Source: Erysipelotrichaceae bacterium (lineage in GTDB: Bacteria > Bacillota_I > Bacilli_A > Erysipelotrichales > Erysipelotrichaceae). From it: a DNA stretch of 34,553 bases. The notes under the pieces were generated by a model. It did no database searches. It had not been told where the DNA came from and saw only the letters and a program-made list of their open reading frames with translations. The position numbers were made by a program, and so were the translations under genes. The stretch is taken from assembly GCA_030536265.1 (NCBI GenBank), contig JAUNQJ010000004.1:1-34553 (forward strand), in the 5' to 3' direction. This document shows positions 8,430 to 17,087 of this stretch, one piece after another. Every line of letters starts with the position of its first letter. Positions within the stretch are counted from its first letter, which is position 1.

Positions 8430-10463
8430 ATGAAAAGAGAAGAAGCAAGAGAGTTAGCAACAGAATTAGTATCAAAAATGACAGTTGAGGAAATGGCTTC
8501 TCAACTTTTGTTTGGTGCAAAAGATATTGATAGATTAGATATTCCTGGTTTTAACTGGTGGAATGAATGTTTACACGGTTTAGCTAGAGGTGGATCAGCT
8601 ACATCTTTCCCTCAAGCAATAGGCATGGCCGCAATGTTTGATGATGAACTTCTTCAAAAAATAGGTGATGCTATTTCTACTGAAGCTCGTGCAAAATATA
8701 ATGAAGTATCTAAATTAGGTGATAGAGATATTTATAAAGGATTAAATTTCTGGTCTCCTAATATTAATATATTTAGAGATCCTCGTTGGGGAAGAGGGCA
8801 TGAAACATATGGTGAAGATCCTTATCTTACAGGAAGAATGGGAAGCGCATTTGTAAAAGGTTTACAAGGTGATGGTGAATTTTTAAAGATTGCAGCTTGT
8901 GCAAAACATTTCTGTGTTCACTCAGGCCCTGAAGCAACAAGACATCACTTCAATGCTGTTGCTAGTAAAAAAGATATGCATGAAACTTATCTTCCTGCTT
9001 TTAAAAAGTTGGTTGATACAGGAGTTGAATCTGTAATGGGTGCATATAACAGAGTAAATGGTGAACCTGCTTGTGCAAACAATTACAATATGAATGAAAT
9101 CCTACGTGGTGAGTGGGGATTTGAAGGTCATTATGTTTCTGACTGTTGGGCTATTAGAGATTTCCATGAAGGACATAAAGTAACTAAGAATGAACTTGAA
9201 TCAGTTAAGTTAGCACTTGAAACAGGATGCGATTTAAACTGTGGATGTACTTATGAATTTGTAATGGATGCATATAACTTAGGACTAATCACTAAAGAAA
9301 CAATCGAAAGATCAGCAATCAGATTATTTACAACTAGATTCTTATTAGGGTCTATGCCTGGTCAAAAGACTGAATACGATGATATTCCATATGAAAAAGT
9401 TGAATGCAAAGAACATTTAGAGTTAGCTCACAAAGCTGCTCTTGAATCTTGTGTACTATTAAAGAATGACGGAATACTTCCATTAAGTAAAGACAAGGTA
9501 GGAACAGTTGGTGTAATTGGTCCAAATGCTAATAGCAGAATTGCTTTAATTGGTAATTATCATGGTACTTCTAGTAGATATATAACAGTGCTAGAAGGTA
9601 TTCAAAATTATTTAGGTGATGATCAAAGAGTTCTATATTCTGAAGGATCTGCTCTTTCACTAGATAGAGTTGAACCACTAGCAGAAGCAAATGATAGAAT
9701 TGCTGAAGCACTTGCAGTAGCAAAACACAGCGATACAGTAATTCTTGTTGTAGGATATGACGAAACAATTGAAGGCGAACAACCTGACCAAGGCAACATC
9801 GGTGTAGCTGGTGATAAAGATGATTTGCTTCTTCCTAACGGCCAAAGAAATATGGTTGAAGAAGTTTTAAAGTTAAACAAACCAACAGTCATAGTATTAA
9901 TGGCTGGTAGTTCAGTAGACTTATCTGAATATGAAGAAAAAGCAAACGCAGTTCTTCTTGGCTGGTATCCAGGAGCAAGAGGCGGTAAAGCTATTGCTGA
10001 GATCTTATTTGGTGAAACATCTCCATCAGGAAAATTACCTGTAACATTCTATAAGAATTCAGCATTAAACGAGATGCCTCCATTCGATGATTATTCAATG
10101 AGTAATAGAACATATCGTTACTATACAGGAACTCCATACCATGAATTTGGCTATGGCTTAACATATGGTAATTGTGAAGTAGAAGAATACAATATCGATA
10201 TTGATACTAAGAAAGCAACTATTAAAGTAATCAATAATGGAAAAGTTGCTACTGGTGATGTAGTTCAAGTATATGTAAGAGATAAAGAATCAAGATTTGC
10301 TACAACAAATCCTGCACTATGTGGATTTAAAAGAGTATTCCTAAACGCAGGTGAAGAAAAAGAAATTGAACTTGATTTAAACCCTGATGCATTCAAAGTG
10401 GTTGATACAGATGGTGAATTAATTAGAGGTTCAGGAAAATTTGAGTTTGTTGTTAAATTTTAA
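8430..10463 (+). CDS. Cytoplasmic GH3 beta-xylosidase-like glycosidase
   Basis: A 677-residue glycoside hydrolase family 3 enzyme without a signal peptide, expected to hydrolyse imported oligosaccharides from the non-reducing end. WSPNINIFRDPRWGRGHETY followed by GEDPYL is characteristic of the beta-xylosidase/arabinofuranosidase branch. The nucleophile is D238 in YVSDCWAIRDF, and acidic residues E448/E450 in TIEGEQPDQ lie where the acid/base is expected. The C-terminal domain and a fibronectin III-like domain (from about 590) are present. The ATG at 8430 follows the previous stop by one base with GGAAGG upstream; the open frame further upstream overlaps the previous gene. Alternative activities include beta-glucosidase and alpha-arabinofuranosidase. 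Confidence 0.92.
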   Translation: MKREEARELATELVSKMTVEEMASQLLFGAKDIDRLDIPGFNWWNECLHGLARGGSATSFPQAIGMAAMFDDELLQKIGDAISTEARAKYNEVSKLGDRDIYKGLNFWSPNINIFRDPRWGRGHETYGEDPYLTGRMGSAFVKGLQGDGEFLKIAACAKHFCVHSGPEATRHHFNAVASKKDMHETYLPAFKKLVDTGVESVMGAYNRVNGEPACANNYNMNEILRGEWGFEGHYVSDCWAIRDFHEGHKVTKNELESVKLALETGCDLNCGCTYEFVMDAYNLGLITKETIERSAIRLFTTRFLLGSMPGQKTEYDDIPYEKVECKEHLELAHKAALESCVLLKNDGILPLSKDKVGTVGVIGPNANSRIALIGNYHGTSSRYITVLEGIQNYLGDDQRVLYSEGSALSLDRVEPLAEANDRIAEALAVAKHSDTVILVVGYDETIEGEQPDQGNIGVAGDKDDLLLPNGQRNMVEEVLKLNKPTVIVLMAGSSVDLSEYEEKANAVLLGWYPGARGGKAIAEILFGETSPSGKLPVTFYKNSALNEMPPFDDYSMSNRTYRYYTGTPYHEFGYGLTYGNCEVEEYNIDIDTKKATIKVINNGKVATGDVVQVYVRDKESRFATTNPALCGFKRVFLNAGEEKEIELDLNPDAFKVVDTDGELIRGSGKFEFVVKF

Positions 10464-10482
10464 AATAATTGATTGTAATTGG

Positions 10483-10516
10483 AATGGTTTTCTATAAAGG
10501 AAACCATTTTTCTTTT
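10483..10516 (+). terminator. Terminator of the importer-GH3 operon
   Basis: AATGGTTTTC (10483-10492) pairs with GGAAACCATT (10499-10508), followed by a T-rich tract to 10516. It closes the operon that begins at 4527. Confidence 0.85.
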
Positions 10517-10539
10517 ATGCTGCATATATTTTAATCAAG

Positions 10540-10545
10540 TATAAT
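10540..10545 (+). promoter_or_regulatory. -10 box of the acyltransferase gene
   Basis: A perfect TATAAT lies 21 bases before the ATG. The leader would be about 15 bases, with only a weak purine stretch (AGAGATAG) as ribosome site. No convincing -35 is seen. Confidence 0.45.
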
Positions 10546-10566
10546 AATGTTGTTAGAGATAGAATA

Positions 10567-12720
10567 ATGTTTAATGAACTATTTAATACAATAGCTCTGA
10601 ATGAAAAATTCAGTTTATTAACAATAATTATTCCTGTGCTATTTTTTGCATTACTATTTATTGGTTCTAAACCTTGTCAAAAAAAGGAATATAATGAGGG
10701 TTATTTAAATAAACAACAAACAGATATAATAAAAGGGTTTTGCGCGATTGGAATTATATTACATCATTTAGCTCAAAAAACTGCTGCCCCTTGGCTTAGT
10801 AGTCAATATATAATTCACGGCTTAGATTTCTTTGTTAATATTGGTTATTTGTTTGTAGGAACATTTTTGTTTATTTCGGGCTATGGTTTATATAAGAGTT
10901 ATAAGTCTAATGAACATTATTTTGATAATTATTTTTCTAGAAGAATATTGCCTATAATCATTGCTTATCTAATTACTTCATTAGTTTACTATTTATACTA
11001 TCCAAAAAGTAGCACTTATACTTGGTATGTTTTCGCTATTCTTGTGTGCTATACATTTTTCTATTTTGGTTTTAAGTATATTAAAAAAGAATTTATATCA
11101 TTCTCAATAGTTATAGTTGGTATTGTTATATACTCTACCATTTGTAGTTTTCTTATTCTTGGTGGGTGGTGGTATAACACCATTGGCTTATTTGTTATTG
11201 GTCTAGTATATGCAAAATTTGAAAAAAACATTTTTTCTTTCATTAAAAAAGCATATATCCCTTTATTGATAATAAGTCTAATAATAACTATTATAGGCAA
11301 TTATTATGGTAGATATTATGAGATCGTTATTCATAACGTTAAAAGCGAATCAATATATGACCTTTATAGTTTTTTAATTATCTTATTTAGATTTGTAGCA
11401 GCTATAGGATTTAGTTTGGCTATAATTTTAGTTTCTTTAAAATATAAGCTTAAAAATAAAGTTCTAGCGTTCTTGAGCTCTATATCGTTAGAATTCTATT
11501 TGATTCAAGGTTTATTTGTTCAAATGTTTAGTTATTGTTATTTCGATGCTAATGTAGAACCTTTGTATTACATAAAGAATGTTTTTCTATATATGTTTGT
11601 GGTTATAGCGTTATCTACAGCTTCAGCATATCTATTAAATTATATTGATAGAAAAATAAGAGAGTTTATTTTGTTCTTAAAAGAAAAAAGAAAATACGAA
11701 ATAGATTTTATCACAAGATCGCTAAAAAAATTATTCATTGTTATGGGAATAATATTAGTTTCTTATTTTCTATTTCTTTCTATAAAGAGTTTTAAAGAAA
11801 ACGTAGGCGCAAAAGAAGCGATAACTGAATATAAAGAAAAGTATATAAAATATGCCGATATTGATGGAAGAAAAATGGCTGCTTATATCGTTGGTGAGGG
11901 GCAAGATACGCTCGTCTTTATGCGAGGCAATAACGATCCATGTCCTAGTTTATCAATGAGATATTTAGCTGATAGGTTGAGTCAAGGTTATAAAGTCATA
12001 GTTTTAGATTATTTTGGAACTGGTTTTAGTGATGAGCCAAAAACAGCACGCATATCTAAGAATATTGTTAAAGAGATTCATGAGGCATTGATTGAATTTG
12101 GGGTAGATGGAAAGTATATTTTGGTCCCCCAATATATTTCCGGTATATATGCTCAAGAGTATGTTAAAGAATATCAAGATGAGGTAAAAGGAATCATAAC
12201 TATTGAGACAGAAATTTTGCCGGAGAGAGAAGCAATACTAAAATACACAGGATTGTCATCAGTTGAATATCATAAGCATCAACAAGTTGATAATTATTTC
12301 AAATATATATTAGGTCGACTAGTTAATATCAAAGGGGTAGATACTTTGGTTTGGACGGTGGAGAAAAAATTTTATAAGCATGGATTAAGTGAAGACGAGT
12401 TAATAGTAGCAAGGAATTTATTTTTTGATAATATTTATGATTCTATATTTTTAGATGAAAACAAGAATGAATTAGAAAATATCTATCAATCACTATCCGC
12501 TCAATATCCAAGAGAAACATATGTATATGATATTATTGGAAATCAAGACAGTATGGAACTATCACTTATGGGATATAGTTTGGAAACACTACACGCCGAA
12601 ACATGTTTTGATAGAGCAAAACACAAAACAAAAATTGTTAATGATATATATGAGACAGTATTCTATGATCCAGGTATAGCAAAGGTAATTATTGATGAAG
12701 CTATAGAAACAATGAAATAA
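10567..12720 (+). CDS. Acyltransferase-3 membrane protein fused to a degenerate alpha/beta hydrolase
   Basis: A 717-residue fusion. Residues 1-370 form about ten membrane segments of the acyltransferase-3 (OafA-like) family, with the catalytic-type histidine in GIILHHLA (about residue 66) and HGLDFFVNIGYLFVGTFLF; such enzymes O-acylate surface glycans. After a further membrane helix at about 388-408, residues 420-717 match an alpha/beta hydrolase. The sequence VFMRGNNDPCPSLSM and LDYFGTGFSDEP are recognisable, but the nucleophile elbow reads PQYISG (521-526) where relatives have PHSISG, so the serine is replaced by Y523. The hydrolase part is probably non-catalytic, perhaps binding substrate. 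The topology would place the C-terminal domain on the outer face if the last helix crosses outward (inference). Confidence 0.82.
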   Translation: MFNELFNTIALNEKFSLLTIIIPVLFFALLFIGSKPCQKKEYNEGYLNKQQTDIIKGFCAIGIILHHLAQKTAAPWLSSQYIIHGLDFFVNIGYLFVGTFLFISGYGLYKSYKSNEHYFDNYFSRRILPIIIAYLITSLVYYLYYPKSSTYTWYVFAILVCYTFFYFGFKYIKKEFISFSIVIVGIVIYSTICSFLILGGWWYNTIGLFVIGLVYAKFEKNIFSFIKKAYIPLLIISLIITIIGNYYGRYYEIVIHNVKSESIYDLYSFLIILFRFVAAIGFSLAIILVSLKYKLKNKVLAFLSSISLEFYLIQGLFVQMFSYCYFDANVEPLYYIKNVFLYMFVVIALSTASAYLLNYIDRKIREFILFLKEKRKYEIDFITRSLKKLFIVMGIILVSYFLFLSIKSFKENVGAKEAITEYKEKYIKYADIDGRKMAAYIVGEGQDTLVFMRGNNDPCPSLSMRYLADRLSQGYKVIVLDYFGTGFSDEPKTARISKNIVKEIHEALIEFGVDGKYILVPQYISGIYAQEYVKEYQDEVKGIITIETEILPEREAILKYTGLSSVEYHKHQQVDNYFKYILGRLVNIKGVDTLVWTVEKKFYKHGLSEDELIVARNLFFDNIYDSIFLDENKNELENIYQSLSAQYPRETYVYDIIGNQDSMELSLMGYSLETLHAETCFDRAKHKTKIVNDIYETVFYDPGIAKVIIDEAIETMK

Positions 12721-12745
12721 AGAATCCGAAGATTCTTTATTTTTT
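12719..12745. terminator. Bidirectional terminator overlapping a stop codon
   Basis: AAAGAATC (12719-12726) and GATTCTTT (12731-12738) pair around CGAA and are followed by a T-rich run. The stem takes in the last bases of the acyltransferase stop codon and separates two converging genes. Confidence 0.85.
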
Positions 12746-12746
12746 A

Positions 12747-13214
12747 CTATTTTTCAGGTATTCTTGTTGTTAACCACAGTTCATCAACGCCACAATCTTT
12801 TAACCAATCAAATTCTTTTCCTAGACCCTGTGTGTTGATATCTATATTATTGGTGACTTCTAAGAATTTATCTAAATCTTCAATAAACAAGTAATCACTT
12901 ATTCTATTTCCTAAATCTAATGATAACTTAGATATTGCGACATCATCTTCACCAGTTTCTCCAAGAGCTACGTTGTATATAACAACATTGCATTCTCCAC
13001 CATATTTTTTTTCAAACACATCCTTCAATCTATCTACTTCTTCTTGACTTGGGTAGTTTGATTTTGAAATTATAGCAATATTATGATCATATTTTGGCTC
13101 ATTTACTTTGTTTACTACAGTTGTCACTATAACAAACAAGGCAATAATACCTATAATAATTGGTACCTTGTAGTAATACCATATATTAGTAAATTTCTTC
13201 TTAAAATCTTCCAT
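12747..13214 (-). CDS. Single-pass membrane protein, function unknown
   Basis: A 155-residue protein that I cannot assign. After a basic N-terminus (MEDFKKKFTNIWYYYK) there is one membrane helix at about residues 17-36, followed by an acidic soluble domain outside the membrane, assuming positive-inside topology. No catalytic motif was recognised. There is no Shine-Dalgarno; instead a near-consensus promoter ends seven bases before the ATG, suggesting a leaderless mRNA. It is divergent from the xylulokinase operon and converges on the acyltransferase gene. No functional link to either is visible. Confidence 0.7.
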   Translation of the reverse strand: MEDFKKKFTNIWYYYKVPIIIGIIALFVIVTTVVNKVNEPKYDHNIAIISKSNYPSQEEVDRLKDVFEKKYGGECNVVIYNVALGETGEDDVAISKLSLDLGNRISDYLFIEDLDKFLEVTNNIDINTQGLGKEFDWLKDCGVDELWLTTRIPEK

Positions 13215-13221
13215 ATAAAAG

Positions 13222-13250
13222 ATTGTAGAGTATTGTTAATAATGTGTCAA
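13222..13250 (-). promoter_or_regulatory. Near-consensus promoter giving a leaderless transcript
   Basis: On the minus strand TTGACA (13250-13245), a 17-base spacer and TACAAT (13227-13222) are followed by seven bases and then the ATG at 13214. Transcription would begin at the start codon itself. Confidence 0.75.
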
Positions 13251-13312
13251 TTTATGCCCAAAATAGGCCAATATTGTGTACTATTTACTATTTTTTGGCT
13301 ATTAAATTAAGG

Positions 13313-13344
13313 TATAATTAAGTTATAAATGTAAGCGTTTTACA
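13313..13344 (+). promoter_or_regulatory. -10 box and LacI-type operator of the xylulokinase operon
   Basis: TATAAT at 13313-13318 is followed by TGTAAGCGTTTTACA at 13330-13344, a near-palindrome with the CG-centred core of LacI/CcpA operators. It deviates from the cre consensus by one position. Being just downstream of the -10, it covers the start of transcription, where a repressor would block initiation. No clear -35 is visible. Confidence 0.6.
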
Positions 13345-13369
13345 AGTTTATACGGAGAGGATAAATAAT

Positions 13370-14848
13370 ATGTATTATATAGGAATTGATTTAGGTACAT
13401 CATCATTAAAACTTCTTTTAGTTGATGATGAAGGAAAAGTAATTAATGAATATAGCAAGGAATATCCTTTAATATTTCCTCAAAATGGTTGGTCTGAACA
13501 AGATCCAAACGAATGGTGGAATGCAGTTTTAGAAGGCGTTCCTGAGCTTATTAAAGATATTGATAAGAGTAAAGTTGCAGGTATTGGTTCTGGTGGACAA
13601 ATGCATGGACTTGTTGCATTAGATAATAATGATGCTGTTATTAGAAATGCAATTCTATGGAATGATGGTAGAACTCAAAAAGAAGTTGATTATTTAAATA
13701 ATGAAATAGGCAAAGAAACTTTATCTAAATATACAGCAAATATTGCGTTTGCTGGTTTCACAGCTCCAAAGATTCTTTGGATGAGAAACAATGAAAAAGA
13801 TAAATTTGATCGTATCGCAAAAATCATGTTACCTAAAGATTATATTAACTATAAATTAACAGGTGTACATTGCTGTGATTATTCTGATGCTTCTGGTATG
13901 TTGCTTCTTGATGTTGAACACAAATGCTGGTCAAAAGAAATGTTAGATATTTGTGGTATCAGCGAAGCTCAAATGCCAAAACTATTTGAAAGTTATGAAG
14001 CAGTAGGAACATTACTTCCTGAAATAGCAGATAAGTTAGGTTTACCAAAAGATGTAAAAGTTGTTGCTGGGGCAGGTGATAATGCTGCTGCAGCTGTTGG
14101 TACAGGTGTAGTTGGAAATGGTGGATGCAATATTTCTCTTGGTACTTCTGGAACAATCTTTATTAGTTCTGATAAATTTGGAGTAGATCCAAGTAATGGC
14201 TTACATGCTTTTGCTCATGCTGATGGAAATTATCATTTAATGGGCTGTATGTTATCAGCCGCTTCTTGCAATAAATGGTTTGCAGAAGATATTTTAGGAA
14301 ACGGTAATTTTGCTGAACTTCAAAAAGATATTACTGATGATAAATTAGGAAACAACAGAGTATACTTCTTACCTTACTTAATGGGTGAAAGATCTCCTAT
14401 TAATGATGTTGATGCAAGAGGTGCTTTTATTGGTTTATCTTTAGATACAACTCGCAGCGATATGGTTCAAGCAGTACTTGAAGGTGTATCATTCGCTATT
14501 AGAGATAGTTTTGAAGTTGCTAAATCAATTGGCGTTAAGATTGAACGTTCTATGATTTGTGGTGGTGGATCTAAATCTCCATTATGGCAAAAGATGATAG
14601 CAAACGTTCTTGGTATTCCACTAGATCTACCTGTTACTGAACAAGGTCCAGGTTATGGTGGAGCAATGTTAGCAATGGTTGCTTGTGGAAAATATCCAAC
14701 AGTAATCGATGCTGCAAAAGATTTAATTAAAGTTAAAGCTACTGTAATGCCTGATAAAGATATTACAGAAAGATACGAAAAGAAGTATCAATTATTTAAA
14801 CAAATTTATCCAACAAATAAAGCTATGTTTAAAGAATTAGCTAAATAA
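13370..14848 (+). CDS. xylB: Xylulokinase
   Basis: A 492-residue FGGY-family kinase of the xylulokinase group, which phosphorylates D-xylulose to xylulose 5-phosphate. The N-terminal ATPase signature MYYIGIDLGTSSLKLLLVDD, the substrate motif SGGQMHGLVALD, the catalytic aspartate D237 in GAGDNAAAAVG, and the C-terminal ICGGGSKSPLWQKMIANVLG are all present. The length is normal. GGAGAGG lies nine bases before the ATG. It leads a three-gene operon with DUF4867 and a fucose-isomerase-like protein, with no canonical xylose isomerase, so its physiological ketose could be other than xylulose. A LacI-type operator controls the promoter. Confidence 0.9.
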   Translation: MYYIGIDLGTSSLKLLLVDDEGKVINEYSKEYPLIFPQNGWSEQDPNEWWNAVLEGVPELIKDIDKSKVAGIGSGGQMHGLVALDNNDAVIRNAILWNDGRTQKEVDYLNNEIGKETLSKYTANIAFAGFTAPKILWMRNNEKDKFDRIAKIMLPKDYINYKLTGVHCCDYSDASGMLLLDVEHKCWSKEMLDICGISEAQMPKLFESYEAVGTLLPEIADKLGLPKDVKVVAGAGDNAAAAVGTGVVGNGGCNISLGTSGTIFISSDKFGVDPSNGLHAFAHADGNYHLMGCMLSAASCNKWFAEDILGNGNFAELQKDITDDKLGNNRVYFLPYLMGERSPINDVDARGAFIGLSLDTTRSDMVQAVLEGVSFAIRDSFEVAKSIGVKIERSMICGGGSKSPLWQKMIANVLGIPLDLPVTEQGPGYGGAMLAMVACGKYPTVIDAAKDLIKVKATVMPDKDITERYEKKYQLFKQIYPTNKAMFKELAK

Positions 14849-14866
14849 ATAGAAGGGGAAAATAAA

Positions 14867-15505
14867 ATGAAAATTTATTCAGTGTATGATGATGAATTCC
14901 GTGCATATGGTAGAGTAATCAAAGGAATTGATTGTGGTGAATTAGTTAACGCAATGAATAACATTGATATGCCAGCACAAGGAACGGCTTATGAACCTGC
15001 TATCGCAAGTCTTGAAGCTTGTTCAGTATTCGATGATTTTAAGAAGAAAGTATTTGGTGGTATGCCTACTCAACTTGGTATGTGCTGGGGCTATAACACT
15101 ATGCTTAACTGCTTAGAATATCACCGCGATTCTGAATTTAATTTAGGTGCAGGTGAATTTATTCTATTACTTGCTAAACTTGATGAAGTTCATGACATGA
15201 TGCTTGATACATCATGCGTAAAAGCATTCAAGTGTCCAGCTAATACATTAATTGAAGTATATGCTACAACTCTTCACTATGCTCCATGTGATGCAAAAGC
15301 AGGTGAAGGCTTCAGAGTTCTAGTTGCTTTACCTCGTGGTACAAATACAGCTAAACCTGAAATAGCAAACCCAAGTGGCGAAGACCTTTATTTAACAGCT
15401 TGCAACAAATGGCTTCTACCTCATCCAGAAAGTTCAGAAGCTAAAGGTGGCGCAGTTGTTGGACTTAAAGGCGCAAACATAGATATAGCATCAGATATTA
15501 AATAG
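14867..15505 (+). CDS. DUF4867-family cupin-like protein
   Basis: A 212-residue soluble protein of what I recognise as the DUF4867 family; biochemical function not established. The central sequence EYHRDSEFNLGAGEFILLLA looks like a cupin-type metal site (His, Glu), and a later conserved stretch is TLHYAPC, where a second histidine could complete it. Sugar isomerases, epimerases and lyases are known with such folds, so a role in converting the open-chain sugar or its acid form is a reasonable guess. It sits 18 bases after xylB with an AGAAGGGGA ribosome site and nine bases before the isomerase-like gene, so it probably works on the same pathway. Confidence 0.75.
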   Translation: MKIYSVYDDEFRAYGRVIKGIDCGELVNAMNNIDMPAQGTAYEPAIASLEACSVFDDFKKKVFGGMPTQLGMCWGYNTMLNCLEYHRDSEFNLGAGEFILLLAKLDEVHDMMLDTSCVKAFKCPANTLIEVYATTLHYAPCDAKAGEGFRVLVALPRGTNTAKPEIANPSGEDLYLTACNKWLLPHPESSEAKGGAVVGLKGANIDIASDIK

Positions 15506-15514
15506 GAGGAAAAA

Positions 15515-16996
15515 ATGATGTTAGAAAATATCCCTAGTGTAAAGCTTGGTATCATCGCAGTATCTCGTGACTGCTTCCCAATCGCTTTATCAGAAAAACG
15601 TCGTAAAGCTATCGTTAAAGCTTATGGTAAAGGATTATATGAATGTCCTGTTACTGTAGAAAACGAAAAAGACATGCTTAAGGCTGTTGAAGATGTTAAG
15701 AAAGCTGAATGTAATGCTCTTTGTGTATTCTTAGGAAACTTCGGTCCTGAAACACCAGAAACATTAATCGCTAAGTACTTCGATGGTCCAGTAATGTATG
15801 TTGCTGCTGCTGAAGGTGATGGCGACTTAATTAATGGTCGTGGTGATGCTTATTGTGGTGTTCTAAACTGTTCTTATAACTTAGGTATGAGACATTTAAA
15901 TGCTCATATCCCATCTTACCCAGTTGGTACAGCTGCAGACATCGCTAAGATGATGAAAGAATTCGTACCAGTTGCTCGTGCAATTATTGGTGTTAAGAAT
16001 TTAAAGATTATTACTTTCGGTCCAAGACCTCAAGACTTCTTTGCATGTAACGCTCCAATCAAAGGCTTATATGAATTAGGTGTTGAAGTTGAAGAAAACT
16101 CTGAATTAGATTTACTTGTTTCTTATAAAGCACATGCTAAAGACAAACGTATTAAAGATGTTTGCAAAGACATGGAAAAAGAAATGGGTAAAGGTAAATA
16201 CTATCCAGATCTATTAGAAAGAATGGCTCAATTTGAATTAACATTATTGGACTGGGCTGAAGAACATAAAGGCTCAAGAAAATATGTTGCATTCGCTGAT
16301 AAATGTTGGCCAGCATTCCCAAAAGAGTTCGGATTTGAACCATGCTATGTTAACTCTCGCTTAGCTTCTAGAGGAATTCCTGTAAGCTGTGAAGTTGATA
16401 TCTATGGTGCATTATCTGAATATATCGGTGCATGTGTATCTGAAGATGCTATCACATTACTTGATATTAATAACTCTGTTCCTGCTTCTTTATATGATAA
16501 GAAGATCAAAGGCAAATACAAATACAAACTTACTGATACATTCATGGGATTCCATTGTGGTAATACTCCATCTTGCAAGATGTGCAAGAACCGTGCAGTT
16601 AAGTATCAATTAATCCAAAACAGATTACTTGAAAATGGTGGTAAACCAGATTTCACTAGAGGAACTTTAGAAGGAGATATCGCTCCATCTAAGATTACAT
16701 TCTATCGTTTACAATGTGATTCTGAAGGTCAACTTCGTTCATACATTGCACAAGGTGAAGTTCTTAACGTTCCTACTGGATCATTTGGTGGAATTGGTAT
16801 CTTCGCTATTCCAGAAATGGGAAGATTCTATCGCCATGTATTAATTGAAAAACGTTATCCACACCATGGTGCTGTTGCATTCGGTCATTATGGAAAAGCT
16901 CTATTTGATGTATTCCGTTTCTTAGGAATCGAAGACATCCAATACAATAGACCAGCTTCTCTTCCATATCCAACAGAAAATCCATTTGTTAAATAA
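15515..16996 (+). CDS. L-fucose/L-arabinose isomerase-like protein
   Basis: A 493-residue protein of the FucI/AraA superfamily, Mn-dependent aldose-ketose isomerases. The N-terminal half has Rossmann-like segments (ALCVFLGNFGPETPE, MYVAAAEGDGD). The C-terminal half shows CEVDIYGALSEYI, FHCGNTPSC and RYPHHGAVAFGHYGKALFDV, equivalents of the metal and substrate ligands. It is not a standard 590-residue FucI, so the substrate is uncertain. As partner of a xylulokinase it should supply the ketose, giving aldose to ketose to ketose 5-phosphate. GGAGGA precedes the ATG; a second in-frame ATG one codon later is an equally possible start. A terminator follows. Confidence 0.82.
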   Translation: MMLENIPSVKLGIIAVSRDCFPIALSEKRRKAIVKAYGKGLYECPVTVENEKDMLKAVEDVKKAECNALCVFLGNFGPETPETLIAKYFDGPVMYVAAAEGDGDLINGRGDAYCGVLNCSYNLGMRHLNAHIPSYPVGTAADIAKMMKEFVPVARAIIGVKNLKIITFGPRPQDFFACNAPIKGLYELGVEVEENSELDLLVSYKAHAKDKRIKDVCKDMEKEMGKGKYYPDLLERMAQFELTLLDWAEEHKGSRKYVAFADKCWPAFPKEFGFEPCYVNSRLASRGIPVSCEVDIYGALSEYIGACVSEDAITLLDINNSVPASLYDKKIKGKYKYKLTDTFMGFHCGNTPSCKMCKNRAVKYQLIQNRLLENGGKPDFTRGTLEGDIAPSKITFYRLQCDSEGQLRSYIAQGEVLNVPTGSFGGIGIFAIPEMGRFYRHVLIEKRYPHHGAVAFGHYGKALFDVFRFLGIEDIQYNRPASLPYPTENPFVK

Positions 16997-17009
16997 TAAT
17001 TAACGATAT

Positions 17010-17043
17010 AAGCTCCTAGCTAAATGCTAGGAGCTTTATTTTG
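17010..17043 (+). terminator. Terminator of the xylB operon
   Basis: AAGCTCCTAGC (17010-17020) pairs perfectly with GCTAGGAGCTT (17026-17036) and is followed by TATTTTG. Confidence 0.9.
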
Positions 17044-17071
17044 CATATTTGTATCGCAATTGTGATACAAT
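17041..17071 (+). promoter_or_regulatory. Promoter and inverted-repeat operator of the toxin-antitoxin pair
   Basis: TTGCAT (17041-17046) and TACAAT (17066-17071) form a promoter with a 19-base spacer. GTATCGCAATTGTGATAC (17051-17068) is an 18-bp inverted repeat with one mismatched pair, filling the spacer and touching the -10. This is where ribbon-helix-helix antitoxins usually bind to repress their own operon. Confidence 0.6.
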
Positions 17072-17087
17072 ATATTTAGGTATAAAT

